NCBI GenBank assembly: GCA_003586115.2
Contig: QVOM02000070.1
Coordinates: 462,821-526,820, forward strand
Origin: Salvator merianae
Taxonomy: Eukaryota; Chordata; Lepidosauria; Squamata; Teiidae
Length of the DNA stretch: 64,000 bases
Direction: 5' to 3'
In this document: in pieces, positions 47,060-57,200 of the stretch
Layout: each line of letters opens with the position of its first letter
How positions within the stretch are numbered: the first letter of the stretch is position 1
The notes under the pieces: model-generated
The model's database searches: none
Seen by the model: the letters and a program-made list of their open reading frames with translations, nothing else
Told to the model about the DNA's origin: nothing
Program-made: the position numbers and the translations under genes

Positions 47060-48600
47060 GAGGAGCCCTGCTGGATCAGGCCACAGCCTATCTAGTCCAG
47101 CACCCTTTCTCACACAGTGGCCCACCAATTGCTTCTGGGCATTCTCAAGCAGAGATGGGCAAAACCTTCACCTGCTCCCAACTCCCTGCAAATGTCCTTG
47201 AGAGGTATACTGCTTGTCTCTCTAACCCAGAGACTTTATCTAGGCATCCATTCTAGTAGCCACTGATGCACCTGTCCTCCATGAATCTGTCTAACTCTTT
47301 CTTAAAGTTGTCCAGGCTGGTTGCTGTCATTGCCTCTTCTGGTATTAAATTCTATAGACCAGTGATCCTCTGGATGAAAAAATACTTCCCCTTGCCAATC
47401 CTAGCTCTCTTGCCCATTTGCTTCATAGAGTTTCCCCAGGTTCTATCCACCTTTTCTACATCATGCATGATTTTATATACTTCAATCAGGCCACCTCTTA
47501 AACGCCATCTTTCAAGGATGAAGAGGCCTAGACATTGCAACCTGATCTCGTAAGGGAGCTATTCATTCAGGTTGCCTTTTCTAGTTCAAAAATATTCCTT
47601 CTGCTGTGTGGTGACCAGAATTGTACACAATATTTCAAATGTGGCCTCACCATAGATTTACAAAAAGACACAACACCTATTAACACCTACACCTATAAAG
47701 ACAATGTTTACAGATTACAGCCAGGAAAAGACCAGTGCCTTGTCATCTAAGAATAACTGCCAAGAAGGTAACATTCCGAACGGACATCTATATGAAGGGT
47801 GACAAGATCCAACACATCATCAGTTGTTTTCGACTCTTCCAAAAGTCAAATCCTCTGAAGATGGATATTGTAGCCATATCTGAAAGCTTAGGTTCTCAGA
47901 AGAACTATGGAACACGGCACACAGCCCCAAAAATGCTAAAAATGCGATTGAAACTGGCCGTGAAAGCCTACATTCTACCAGGGCACAATGACACTTCCCA
48001 ACTTATTTGCATTTTCTTTCCTAATTACCTCTAGCATTGAATTTGCTTTTTTCACTGCTCCTGCACACTGGGTTGACACCTTTATTGAGTTATCCACTAA
48101 AACCCCAAATTCCTTTTCCTGGTCTATCACAGAAAGTTCACACATACCCCATCAGTTTATAGGTAACTGTGGTTCTTTGCTCCAATGTGCATCCCTTTGT
48201 GCTTAGTAAAATTGAAGTACATTTGCCACTTGGTTGCCCACTCACCCAATGTTGAGAGATCTCTGGAGTTCTCTGCAATTTCTTTCAGTTTTCACTACAC
48301 TGAATAATTTAGTCCCCTCAGCAAACTTTACTATCTCTGTACTTAACCCCTACTTCTAGATCAATTATGAATAAATTAAAAAGCAGGTGTCCTAATACAG
48401 AACCTTGCGTGACCCCAATTCTCACTTCTCTCCATACCGAGAACTGCCCATTTATTACTGGTCTCTATTTTCTGTCATTTAGCTAGTTACCAATCCTGGA
48501 TAGGACCTGTTCTCTTATTCCTTGACTGATGAGTTTATTCAAGACCAATCCCTTTTCCCTTTTCCCTGCTCAAATCCAAGAGGTAACAGCCATCAAGTAA
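47060..48600 (-). mobile_element. CR1 LINE, long antisense copy interrupted at about 47,665-47,975
   Basis: Read on the minus strand the copy gives reverse-transcriptase C-terminal text (LGLFILERWRLRGGLIEVYK). The plus strand gives the familiar CR1 antisense phrases CACTGGGTTGACACCTTTAT and CTTGCGTGACCCCAATTCTC. A stretch of about 300 bp unlike CR1 interrupts it and shares sequence with 19,620-19,735. Confidence 0.8.
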
Positions 48601-48839
48601 ACATTTTCTAATCAAATAATTGAGTAAGTAGAAAATGGCCAGCCTTTCCTTAAATATTCAACCTGTCCACAAAATATTCTCAGTACAATTTGTATACAGT
48701 GTACAAAACTGTATGCAATATGAAATGTTTAGACAAAATTGTTATATGATATACAACTAGCCAAAATGCCTTTTTTCACCCTGGTTGCAGTGCTATGATC
48801 TTCCACCAGCCATGTGTTTTAAGATTATAGGGTGTGTTT

Positions 48840-49770
48840 TTTCAACATCTTGTCTTTTTACCATCTATAAGGCCAAGGATCTGAACCTAAGAAACCAGAT
48901 GGCTGCCCACCTTTGCAAGGTCTCAGACAAGATTGGTTTCGAGGTCATTGAACTTAGCAGCAAGAGCTTCTTCTGCTGTGAGTTTGTTGGTTTGTTTGCT
49001 CTGATGTAAGTGGTGACATGGTAGAAAGATATCTTGAACAACATTATCATAATCCTGCAGCCCATCTCAGGATTGGATGAAGCCTACTTACTTTCAAATT
49101 GGCAAGGTATGGGAGTGTCTCAGCCATACACACAGCATTCTAAGATGGAGCTCCATGCTGACCAGAACATCACTGTGAGCAGAACTCTGCTCGTGCAGAT
49201 GATGACTCTATCAGGACCCACCTTTGGCAGACCAAGAATAAGGTCAACAGTTGGACCATAGACCGAATCCTTGGCTTTGTATTCTTGTGAAAGAGCCAAC
49301 ATGAAGGTGGGGAGCATGTAAATGTCCCTCAAGCTTGTCCACTGAAAGAACCATCCTCAAGATTCTTCTCCAAAGATAACCATAAAGTTGCTTATTTTAA
49401 TGAGAGAAGTAGGAAGCCAATGAATCTGGTATGTCACCATTTGTCCATTTCACCCCCTAGCCAACATCTGATTGGGGCCCATAAAGGCAATGCCAGTCTA
49501 TGAGCATCTCAGGAAGTCTGTAGGCATTGCCATGAGTGCATGGGGGGATTCTTTCTAACATCAAGGACAAGATATAAGTGCAGCAAAACCCAGAAGAATG
49601 AAATAAATACCCTAAAGTGTCATAGGAATTCTGAGGCAGCTGCGGCTCCTTCAGCTGGTGGTACAGAGGGCAGGAAAGTCAATTGGAGGTGAAGCCAGGG
49701 TGACATGGTAGAAAGATACCTTGAATAACATTATCACAATCCTGCAACCCCAACTGCTTATGGTGAAATA
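48840..49770 (-). other. Unexplained exon-like stretch with 60-bp direct repeats (possible decayed gene or pseudogene)
   Basis: On the minus strand, an acceptor GGTTCTTTCAG at 49,340 leads into an open frame (WTSLRDIYMLPTFMLALSQE and on) ending at a possible donor after GGLPK-like sequence. A second frame after CTGCAG at 49,060 reads DYDNVVQDIFLPCHHLHQSK, then KLTAEEALAAKFNDLETNLV and a stop. GGTGACATGGTAGAAAGATA (49,013) recurs at 49,690 with about 60 bp of similarity. I do not recognise any family. Confidence 0.35.
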
Positions 49771-49857
49771 CAGCATCCATACCCCATATTGTTTAATCCC
49801 GAGATATCCAGTTGCAGAAGTGATTTACGAACATTCCTGTATTTACATTCAACCTAC

Positions 49858-49888
49858 CTGCATTAGCTACTCCTCCCAAAGATGGTAC
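49858..49888 (-). CDS. Exon 3: 31-bp micro-exon, mature N-terminus
   Basis: The acceptor TTTTAGTATTGCAG and the donor GTAGGT bracket 31 bases that code VPSLGGVANA plus one base of a glycine codon. It is too short to be found as an ORF. It is supported by both splice sites and by exact phase fit to exon 2 (phase 0) and exon 4 (phase 1). It carries the end of the signal peptide or the first mature residues. Confidence 0.6.
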
Positions 49889-50144
49889 CTGCAATACTAA
49901 AATTAGGATCAAGTTAGATAGTATCAGCACTCAGCATCCTCAAGTTTCCTGCTACGATTTTGTCAGGCTGACAGATAACTAGTATCATTTATGCATTCCT
50001 CTTAAATATCCTTCCTACCCACTTCCTCACCTGCAGTACTGGATTTTCTTTCACACAGCGTCACCACATGGTTCTGTACCTAGGCAGTGTTGGAAATTTA
50101 AATGGTGATTTGACTGGGTCTGCTCCAGTTCTTCCTTATCAGAG

Positions 50145-50790
50145 CTGCTGGGAGTCTTGCCTCAAATATCCCCCAACCAGATTTTTTTTATTTGCTCCAG
50201 ATCAAAACGCAGTCCAAGGAACCCTCTTTGTCAGCTTCAGGTCCTCTTCTGACCACACATTACTGCAGATCAAGGAAGCCCCACCCCTCGCTGGTACGCT
50301 CCATCTACACACGACAGAGCATAATCCTAATCAGGAGGTTGTTAATCTAGACCCTTTCTGCACAGGGTCTTATTCTGAATTATATCCCAGAATAGGGGCC
50401 TGCTGTCCACTTGCTAGTGCAGCAGACCCCACCTGGGACCTGCTGTAGACTGCACTAGCAAGCAGACAGCAGGCTCCTATTCTGGGATATAATCCAGATT
50501 AGGGCTGAGTGCAGAAAAAGCCCAGATTACCAGTGGACCTGATTAATCATCTCAGGCTAGTCCAGATCACGGAAATGTGCCGCTGAAATAGGTCCCCTAG
50601 GTACTCAGGCTAGGAACTTCAATTCCTAGCCATTAGACCCTGGGAGGCCAACCCTCATGCAAGCTTCAGAACCAGTGTGGGGGCTATCTGGACAGTGCTA
50701 GTCCAGCCCATGCCCTTAAGTGATCTGGATCAGCAGGCCTCACTGGTCCAGATCATGGCACAGCAAGCACAGAAAGTCCCACAAGGTCAC
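50145..50790. mobile_element. Family A DNA element with a nested short family A palindrome
   Basis: The outer element carries GGAAGCCCCACCCCTCGCTG and CCAGTGGACCTGATTAATC. It is interrupted at 50349-50523 by the palindrome GACCCTTTCTGCACAGGGTC to GCTGAGTGCAGAAAAAGCCC. The sequence on both sides rejoins as a normal family A interior (GTTAATCTAG plus GATTACCAG). Confidence 0.6.
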
Positions 50791-51041
50791 TGCTTGGTTA
50801 AAGTTTAAAGAAGCCCCTTAGCTCCTCTAGTTGAGTGTCCTTTTTTGATCAGTGCTAGCCAGAGGTAAGGCCCAAGAGGTTTCAATTTTAAAGTCAACTT
50901 CTATATGCTTTTTTCTGCTTGCGGACAATCATTTTGTAGTTGACATCTACCCAGTGGCAGTGGGCACAGTCAGAAACACCCAGAGCCAGTGCGGGCTGCT
51001 AACAGACACCTCTATGGTGCCCTGCACTGCTAGCCATTACT

Positions 51042-51787
51042 GGGCCTGTTTGCACTTGGGGAAAGGTGAGCTTTGGGACGCACGCTAGTACGGAGGATCC
51101 GCACTTGCATCCGGCCCAAGCTCACCTGAAATTCCCCCACCCTCCCCCCATGCTTACCGGAACCCAACCAGCGGTGGTGAGGAAGTTTGCAGTCCACATC
51201 CCCACCACCGCGATCAGGTTGCGTTCCGGTAAGCAATCATCTGCACTTACCTTGGCAGCGGCCATCTTCAGGGCAATCAGCCGGCCCAGCATGCATTGTG
51301 TGATCATGTGATTACGTAATGCATGCTGGGCAATGGAGTCCGGCGCTTCGCACAGGCTCAAATGGGCCTGTACAAGGCCCCAATGGACCCCACGCCGCCG
51401 CGTTTGGGCCAGGGACACTGGACGAGGCGGCGCTGCGCCCCGTCCGGCGTTCTGATGCCCGATCACTGGCACGAATGCCGGTCACCACGGCAGTAGCCTG
51501 CAAAACGTCAGGCTACTGGCAAGGCGACTGGGAGGCCCGTGTGGTGCGCCGTGATGATGTCATCACCGCGTGGGCCTCCCGGTCGCCATGGCAGCAGCTG
51601 ACGCATGCTGGCTGCTGTAGTGGTGAGTATCGGGCCGGATAATGGCGTTCGCATGGGCGAACGCTATTATCCAGCCTCAGGTAAGTTTTCAGGCCCCATT
51701 GTGCAGACGGTGTCTGCACGACGGGGTCTGTACCATGCTAGACTGGGCTAATTAGCCCAGTCTAGCGTGGAAGGTGCGAACAGGCCC
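51042..51787. mobile_element. Family B DNA element, GC-rich long form, 746 bp
   Basis: Ends GGGCCTGTTTGCACTTGGGG and GGAAGGTGCGAACAGGCCC, with ACT on both sides. The CpG-rich middle (51,240-51,650) is homologous to 41,098-41,465. Short frames inside it are not conserved between the two copies. It lies only about 160 bp downstream of exon 2 in the gene's sense. Confidence 0.7.
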
Positions 51788-51948
51788 ACTGTGTCCACCA
51801 TACCACATCACAATTCCACAATTCCACATGTGCTCACAGGCCCAGAAATGCTGGACATGCCTGATCTGATGGTTCTATTCTCATGCTAACATGTATAGCT
51901 TCAGAAAAACAGCACCAGTAGCAGCAGCTTTAGGGTATACTCACACAC

Positions 51949-52025
51949 TGCTAGGATCTCGCTGAGCAGATGGAAGCACAGTCTCATGGTTCCCAGTATT
52001 CCCTTCCTTTTTTTTTTATCAGTAT
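51949..52025 (-). CDS. Exon 2: 5' UTR end and signal peptide start (module N-terminus)
   Basis: A pyrimidine-rich acceptor ending in CAACACAG opens the exon at 52025. The start ATG is at 51987-51985, and the coding part to 51949 gives MRLCFHLLSEILA. Joined to exon 3 this continues VPSLGGVANAG, a plausible short signal peptide, although the Ser-Glu inside the hydrophobic run is unusual. The frame requires the donor GTGTGA after GCA. The stronger-looking GTGAGT two bases on would bring in a stop in exon 3. The start is chosen because it is the only ATG that joins in frame to the NIDO exons. Confidence 0.6.
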
Positions 52026-52084
52026 CTGTGTTGGACATGAAAAATTAAGGTTTTTTCCCCCACCCTTTAAGTTACATACAATAT

Positions 52085-52178
52085 TGTGATAAACGTTAAT
52101 TTAGATTGCAATCCCACAGGCATTTTCATCATGCTACGTTCTATTGTATCCAGTGAGGTTTACTTCTAAGTAAGCATG
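52085..52178. repeat. Squamate interspersed repeat fragment
   Basis: GATTGCAATCCCACAGGCAT and GTGAGGTTTACTTCTAAGTA resemble a common lizard repeat with a 'TTTACTTCTGAGTAA' core. Named from memory only. Confidence 0.45.
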
Positions 52179-52179
52179 C

Positions 52180-52435
52180 AGAAGAAGAAGAAGAGTTGTA
52201 TTTTTGTACCCCGCTTTTCTCACCCTGAGGGGACTCAAAGTGGCTGACAAACTTCCTGTTCTTCTCCCCACAACAGACACCTTGTGAGTTAGGTGGCACT
52301 GTGAGAACTCAGAACAGAGCTGTGAGGAGCCCAAGGTCACCCAGCTGGCCTCATGCAGAGTGCAGACTCGAACCAGGAGAGTTCCAGTTAAGAGTCTGAC
52401 ACGCTAACCACGAGGCCAAATTGATCAGGATGCAC
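52180..52435 (-). mobile_element. Sauria-type tRNA-derived SINE, antisense
   Basis: It has an AGAAGAAGAAGAAGAG tail, CCCCGCTTTTCTCACCCTGA, GCCCAAGGTCACCCAGCTGG and, at the far end, ACACGCTAACCACGAGGCCA, the reverse of a tRNA-like head. The orientation puts the tRNA head at about 52,430. This is the best single hint of a squamate source. Confidence 0.65.
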
Positions 52436-52449
52436 CAAATTCTATATAT

Positions 52450-52850
52450 TCAGGATATTAGGGTGCTTCCAGATGCAGGCTAAAAACTACATTTCTCCCA
52501 GGATTATACTGGAAATGCCATACGTAATTGTGGCATTCCCAAAATAGTCCTGGGATATGGAGGTGATTCCCCATAATATTGCTATTATGGGAAATCTAGC
52601 AACATGGCTCCTTTCATGATTGCTCCTTTTGAAAATACCCAGATGTTAGTCAAGTGTGTGAGAAAAAACAAGGGGAAGTGAGTGGGCGCTTGACAATATT
52701 AAGGCTATTTCAAGAACAATCACGAAAGGAACTGGAAGATGGTAGTAAGAGACCATGATGGCCTCCTGCATCTGGTGAAGCAGCAAGACACAGTCACGAG
52801 GCTTCTTGAGATCCCATGATTGCCTCCTGCCATCTGGAGGCACTTTATCC
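52450..52850. mobile_element. Probable MITE or MITE pair
   Basis: GGGTGCTTCCAGATGCAGGC at the left and CTCCTGCCATCTGGAGGCAC at the right are imperfectly inverted. Internal TTTCATGATTGCTCC and GAACAATCACGAAAGG form a stem. Confidence 0.5.
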
Positions 52851-53103
52851 AGTCAAAGAGCTCTTGCCCTGTGAAGTGTTCAAATTAAAACGTGCAATCC
52901 AGGATACCGTGAGTAAGGACCATGCAAGCTGCAGTACAAAAAAAATGAAACTTTTCATAAAAGTAGGCCTTTTTCAAAGTAAGCTGTACTATATTCAACA
53001 GCTCTTCAATTCAGTAATGAAAGTTTGTGGAACCTTTCTGTGAGAACCATGGCTCCAGGGAGACGCTGGGGTGGCGAGTCTCCCTTTGATTTCGCTAAAC
53101 AAT

Positions 53104-53386
53104 GGGCCTGTTCGCACTTCAGTGCTAGTGAGCAATTGGACACTCACTAGCACAGTGCACCTGCATTTTGCTGAGGCCTAAGCGATTGGGAGGGTCTGCA
53201 GCTGTATGCTGCATCACCAGTCACCATGGTAGCAGCCAGACATTTGCACAGCCACTGTCATGGCAGGTATGCAGCATCCAAACTGTTCCAGCCCTTGCAG
53301 TGCGGATGGCCACCACACCACAGGGGCTGTTCCACCTTGGAATGTTTGGATTGGAACATTCCAAGGTGGAAATCGCAAACAGGCCC
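53104..53386. mobile_element. Family B DNA element, short form
   Basis: Ends GGGCCTGTTCGCACTTCAGT and GGTGGAAATCGCAAACAGGCC, with internal stems AGTGAGCAATTGGACACTCACT and CCTTGGAATGTTTGGATTGG. Confidence 0.65.
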
Positions 53387-54049
53387 CATCTTTCAGTCAA
53401 CAATGGGCCATAACACAATTCAGCTGGATTAAAAGAGCATGAAAGAGGAATTTCATCTCACTCCCATCACCTGCTCAAAAATGTCCTGTGAATCATCAGT
53501 GATTGAAGCCAGCAATATATGAAGCAATAATTTTAGCAATCTAATAAATAGCATTTCTTTATTTCTTTATTGTATGCTGTCTTGTTAGTACATAGTGCTT
53601 GGGGTGCCTTACAAGGTCAAAGCATAATCAAACGAAGCTAAAACGTGATAATAAAACACAATCAATACAAAACTCAAAACACAAAATTAGAAAGCCGAGG
53701 AGGCTTCCATGGTGGCACGACAAGGCAAACAAAAATGTTCTCAATTTCCTTCTAACAAGAAACTGGTTAAGGAAGTTTAATTCACCCTGGAATCCAAAAT
53801 GGGACCATGAAGTGAACTATAACTGCAAATTGCAAATGAAGTAGCCATATTTTGGTGTGATGTTTGTGGTGAGAAAACCACCCCTCACAATTGGCCCAAA
53901 AATTTGGAACTTGCCAAAACATAGTGCCTAACAATGGGAAGTTAAAAATACAGGGTGATGTGGAGCCCATGCTTGCATTTTTGGAAGCAGTGTCCCAGTG
54001 TAGCATTCAGATCCATTATTCTCACAAATCAGAGCCTAGACAACAGCTG

Positions 54050-54555
54050 TTTCTGCCCTTGCCTGCCTGCTTTTGGAATTGATGGGGCTGGAACTGTCAA
54101 GGCTGCTGATTCTAACCACAGGAAGGTGTGGGCGGGTTCAGCACCATCTGCACAACAGTGCTGGTTCAGACCAGTCCACGCCGCAGCCTCAAAGCTCACA
54201 TGAGCTTCATGGTCGAATTCCCACATCCCCAAAGGTTAGGATCAAAAGTTTCTAGCCTCGGGGTCTCTGGGGATGCATTTTGGCTGTGTGCTGTGGCACA
54301 CCACTGGAATAAGTCTCCTTGTAGTCCCAAATGCAGGACTTCTGCATAGTTTCCATGTTCTGGATCAGGCCTGCTGGCCTGCTTGTAGACCCAATTAAAT
54401 GGTTTACCAGTTCCCTGATTGGGATTACACTCTTTCTAAAGCAGACAGAGCAGACCAGCAAGGCGGGGGGGTCATTAACATGTGGATCTATGTTGGCAAG
54501 AATCTTATCCCACAGGCCCTTAACCTGGATTAAGGGTTCATGCAAAAAGGGTCAT
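54050..54555. mobile_element. Family A DNA element
   Basis: It contains GGTTCAGACCAGTCC, AAGCTCACATGAGCTTCATG and TTAACCTGGATTAAGGG, and ends TTCATGCAAAAAGGGTC. Orientation opposite to the copy at 10207. Confidence 0.55.
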
Positions 54556-54904
54556 AATATATTTTAAGGACAATTTTGTTATGCTGCAACATAGCAACAT
54601 AACAGCATAACAACATGGCAACAGCAAACTGTCTCATGCTTTGAATTTCAACATAACTTCAAATCATTACATTTTTTTTTAATCTCTCCATCCTTTCAGA
54701 GAAGGCGCATTGATTGCCCAATGGGGCACATCAATGAATGAGGATTTGAAACAACCCACCTCATGCACTGGCCACTACATCACATTGGCCTGAAAAATAA
54801 ACTAGGGGGACCTGAACAGGATTCACTCCCCCTAACACTCAAACACACACAAATAAAGAAACATTTCCAGCCAGCTCATTCTAGCTAGAAAGCAAAACTC
54901 TTAC

Positions 54905-54977
54905 CAGCCTTCCATCTGTGTTGGCAGAGGAATCCTCTAGAATCCTTGGGCTGTGCAATTCTTTGGCACCTGCATGG
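54905..54977 (-). other. Exon 1, 5' UTR (start inferred from TATA spacing)
   Basis: The exon ends in CTG followed by GTAAGAG, a strong donor. It carries no usable long frame. The ATG near the donor (ATGGAAGGC) would meet TGA directly after splicing to exon 2, so it can only be a three-codon upstream ORF. The exon is therefore called untranslated. The 5' boundary is approximate. Confidence 0.5.
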
Positions 54978-55000
54978 TCATCTTGTGTGCTGCAGTGGGG

Positions 55001-55007
55001 TTTTATA
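55001..55007 (-). promoter_or_regulatory. TATA box of the tectorin-like gene
   Basis: The minus strand reads ATGTATAAAACCCC here, a consensus TATAAAA. It lies about 30 bp upstream of the inferred first exon, which ends in a strong donor at 54905. No other TATA box is as well placed upstream of the signal-peptide exon. A start site near 54,975 is inferred from TATA spacing only. Confidence 0.6.
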
Positions 55008-55870
55008 CATCTCCCCAAGGAGGTGTAGCCAAGAACCAATCCTGGACACTTCTAATAGGAATGAATGAATCCATTTGTCAGCTCAACCTGTCCTTTGACC
55101 TTTGCCAACTTCTTCCAGTGTAAAGCCAAGACCTTTCTAGCCAACTGCAAAGAACTCATAATACCCAAATGGGCAGACTGAAAAAGAACACCTTGGGCTT
55201 TCTTTCTTTATTGTGGAATTTCTGCACTGTGGTTTCAGAGCAATGCACACACACACAAAAAGGACTAAAGACACTAAAACTATAAGGAGTAAAACTATGA
55301 AAATACTAAAACTGTAAGAATTGAAGTGAGAGAAAATAGAAGCCATCTGCAAATAGAAAAGGTGGTAATATTCAATAGGCAATGAATTAAAACAATGGGA
55401 GTATTAAGAGCAGAATTTGGAAAAGACTACTGATCCCATAATTCTTTGTTCTATGTATCTGAATATTAGACGATTCAGGTTTGGCTAATGTAATCTCCTA
55501 TGCTCAATTTTTATGTGGTGTTTACATTAACCCTTATATTTATCTATCTGGCCACCTCCCTTCTCTTCTCTTAACTGCCTTGGTCTTGGCTCCACAAGTC
55601 CCTTTGAGTGGCAGCCATCACTGACATCATGTTCTGAATTTAGAAATATGCCCATTCTGCACTAGAATTATCACCTTTACTTACAGGAGCCATTGCCTGC
55701 TTTAATGCTTGCAAGAACAGGAGTTTAGAAAGAGGAGGGACTTTTCCAAACTGACTTCATCTATAGCAAGGCCTCCACTGACCCATGCACTTCCACAGTG
55801 ATCCTTTGTGCTTTTAAGGACCCATGCATATCTTGCCTTAACACCTTTCTGGATGCACCTCTCCATGGTC
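55008..55870. other. 5' flank of the tectorin-like gene: nothing recognised
   Basis: Upstream of the TATA box I see no further exon and no clear CpG island. Specific transcription-factor sites cannot be claimed by eye. Confidence 0.5.
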
Positions 55871-55875
55871 TGAAC

Positions 55876-55982
55876 CAGCAGCAGCGATCCGTGAGTTTAA
55901 GGTTGGGTGTTTGTGCCCCGTGTGCCATGGCTGTTCTCGGGGCCTCCGGGCCTCCATACTGTCGCAGCAGGTCTCAGCAGGT
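55876..55982. mobile_element. Half of a hAT-type palindromic element
   Basis: CAGCAGCGATCCGTGAGTTTAAGG and GGCTGTTCTCGGGGCCTCCG match the left arms of the elements at 46219 and 4082. The right arm is missing after GCAGCAGGTCTCAGCAGG. Confidence 0.65.
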
Positions 55983-56168
55983 GGGTTAGAAGTGGGATGG
56001 AAACATTACTGCCTGCATGCTATTACCTCTATGCATCTTTCAAGTCACTTTTTTATGTGTACAGATACTGTAACTTATTTGGAAGCAGAGTTGCCTCCCA
56101 AGAAAGCGGTTTCATGTGCCTTTGAACAACTTAGATGCAGAGTTCTGAACAGTGTGAGATCTCTCAAA

Positions 56169-56622
56169 GGACCTTTTCACACTTTCCATCTTGGAATGTT
56201 CACAATCCAACATTCCAAGATGGAAAAGACCACGCAGTGTGGTGGCTGTCTGCACTGCGAGGGTTGAAACATCCCGGAAACAGGCATCCAGCATTCACAG
56301 TGCAAATGCTGGATGTGCACCATGACAATGGCTGGGAAACATCTGGCTGCTGCCATGCCAACCAGAGATATGCAGCACGACTGTGCAGCCACAGCCACAC
56401 CATGCAGCGCAGCATCCACAACTGGAAGTAGGTGCAAATGCTGCATACTTGGAGAAGTCCAGCTGTTCTGGGTAAGGCTGTGGAGCACAATTTTGTGCTC
56501 CACAGCTAGTAGCGATCAGGAGTGGCTGGAGCCCACTCCCAATCACTAGGGTCTCCATGTATGGCAGATTCACTTCACTAGTGAGTGTGTAGATGCTCAC
56601 TAGTGAAAAGCATGAGCAGGCT
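56169..56622. mobile_element. Family B DNA element
   Basis: It begins GGACCTTTTCACACTTTCCA with the hairpin CATCTTGGAATGTTCACAATC, and contains GTGGAGCACAATTTTGTGCTCCAC. It ends CACTAGTGAAAAGCATGAGC. Confidence 0.6.
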
Positions 56623-56999
56623 CTTATTGTAGATCCAAGCAAGGCCAGTCCATCATCCATACCTTTTAAAAATAGAAGTACCTAATTCAGCCTCTGCATC
56701 ATGCTGACTGTCTTCCTTGGGTATGACAACCCTTTCTCAGGCTTCCTCTGTGGGATTAAACCCCACTTCTCTGTTACCTTGGATGCTAGTTTCCCAGTGC
56801 CACCTAGCATAGTCCTCAGACTTAGTGAGGTGAAGCAGGGATAGCAAAACAGCTTGGTTAACCATTAACAGGCAATAAGCCTGTTTTATTTTCCACCAGG
56901 CGGATATACCATCATTCTTCTTCAGGGGTGCTATTGTTCTCACCCACTGTGGGGCCTCAAGACATGCAAGGCAGCATTATGCTGTCATTTCAGAGGGAG

Positions 57000-57006
57000 A
57001 GAGGGA

Positions 57007-57081
<75 letters not shown>
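57000..57081. repeat. (GAAA)n microsatellite, about 20 units
   Basis: A nearly perfect tetranucleotide run, the longest simple repeat in the window. Confidence 0.97.
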
Positions 57082-57082
<1 letters not shown>

Positions 57083-57200
57083 CGGGTTATGAATTACTCA
57101 GAACTGGTTTCTTGGTTTTGAAATGACTTCTCCAGCCATTCTAAAGTGGTTAGATAATTTTCCTCTGAGAAGCTCAGCTTCTTCCTCAGCAACCAGCAAA

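Larger units (their letters stand above)
1..54977 (-). other. Gene: alpha-tectorin-like secreted mosaic protein (NIDO plus at least six VWD modules), 3'-incomplete
   Basis: This is the gene-level entry for the exons listed below. Order of the predicted product: signal peptide (about residues 1-20), NIDO (24-260), VWC-like cysteine-rich segment and VWD1-C8 (261-587), then TIL-VWD-C8 modules 2 (588-973), 3 (974-1361), 4 (1362-1743), 5 (1744-2133) and 6 (2134 to the window edge at 2482). All 19 coding junctions keep frame. The family is extracellular: alpha-tectorin is a tectorial-membrane matrix protein, and FCGBP is a mucus protein with the same VWD-C8-TIL unit. The NIDO C-terminus (SGQASGGDAYTGLEGTPAQ, then AGFNSGDDSNYFNIPGS) points to the tectorin side. 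Neither a ZP domain nor a stop codon is reached. Tissue and function cannot be read from the sequence. Cloning or RNA data would be needed to confirm that the exons form one transcript. Confidence 0.9.

Noticed and set aside
51066..51642. Frames of 80-116 codons in a GC-rich block
   Set aside because: Inside the long family B element; the homologous block at 41.1-41.5 kb does not preserve the same frame.
52400..52435. tRNA-like sequence
   Set aside because: Part of a tRNA-derived SINE, with no full cloverleaf expected; not called as a tRNA gene.
54910..54981. ATG codons in the first exon as translation starts
   Set aside because: They meet stops within a few codons, before or just after the exon 1-2 junction, and do not join to the NIDO frame.
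57000..57081. Regular repeat spacing considered as a CRISPR-like array
   Set aside because: It is a plain (GAAA)n microsatellite; the whole window is vertebrate DNA.
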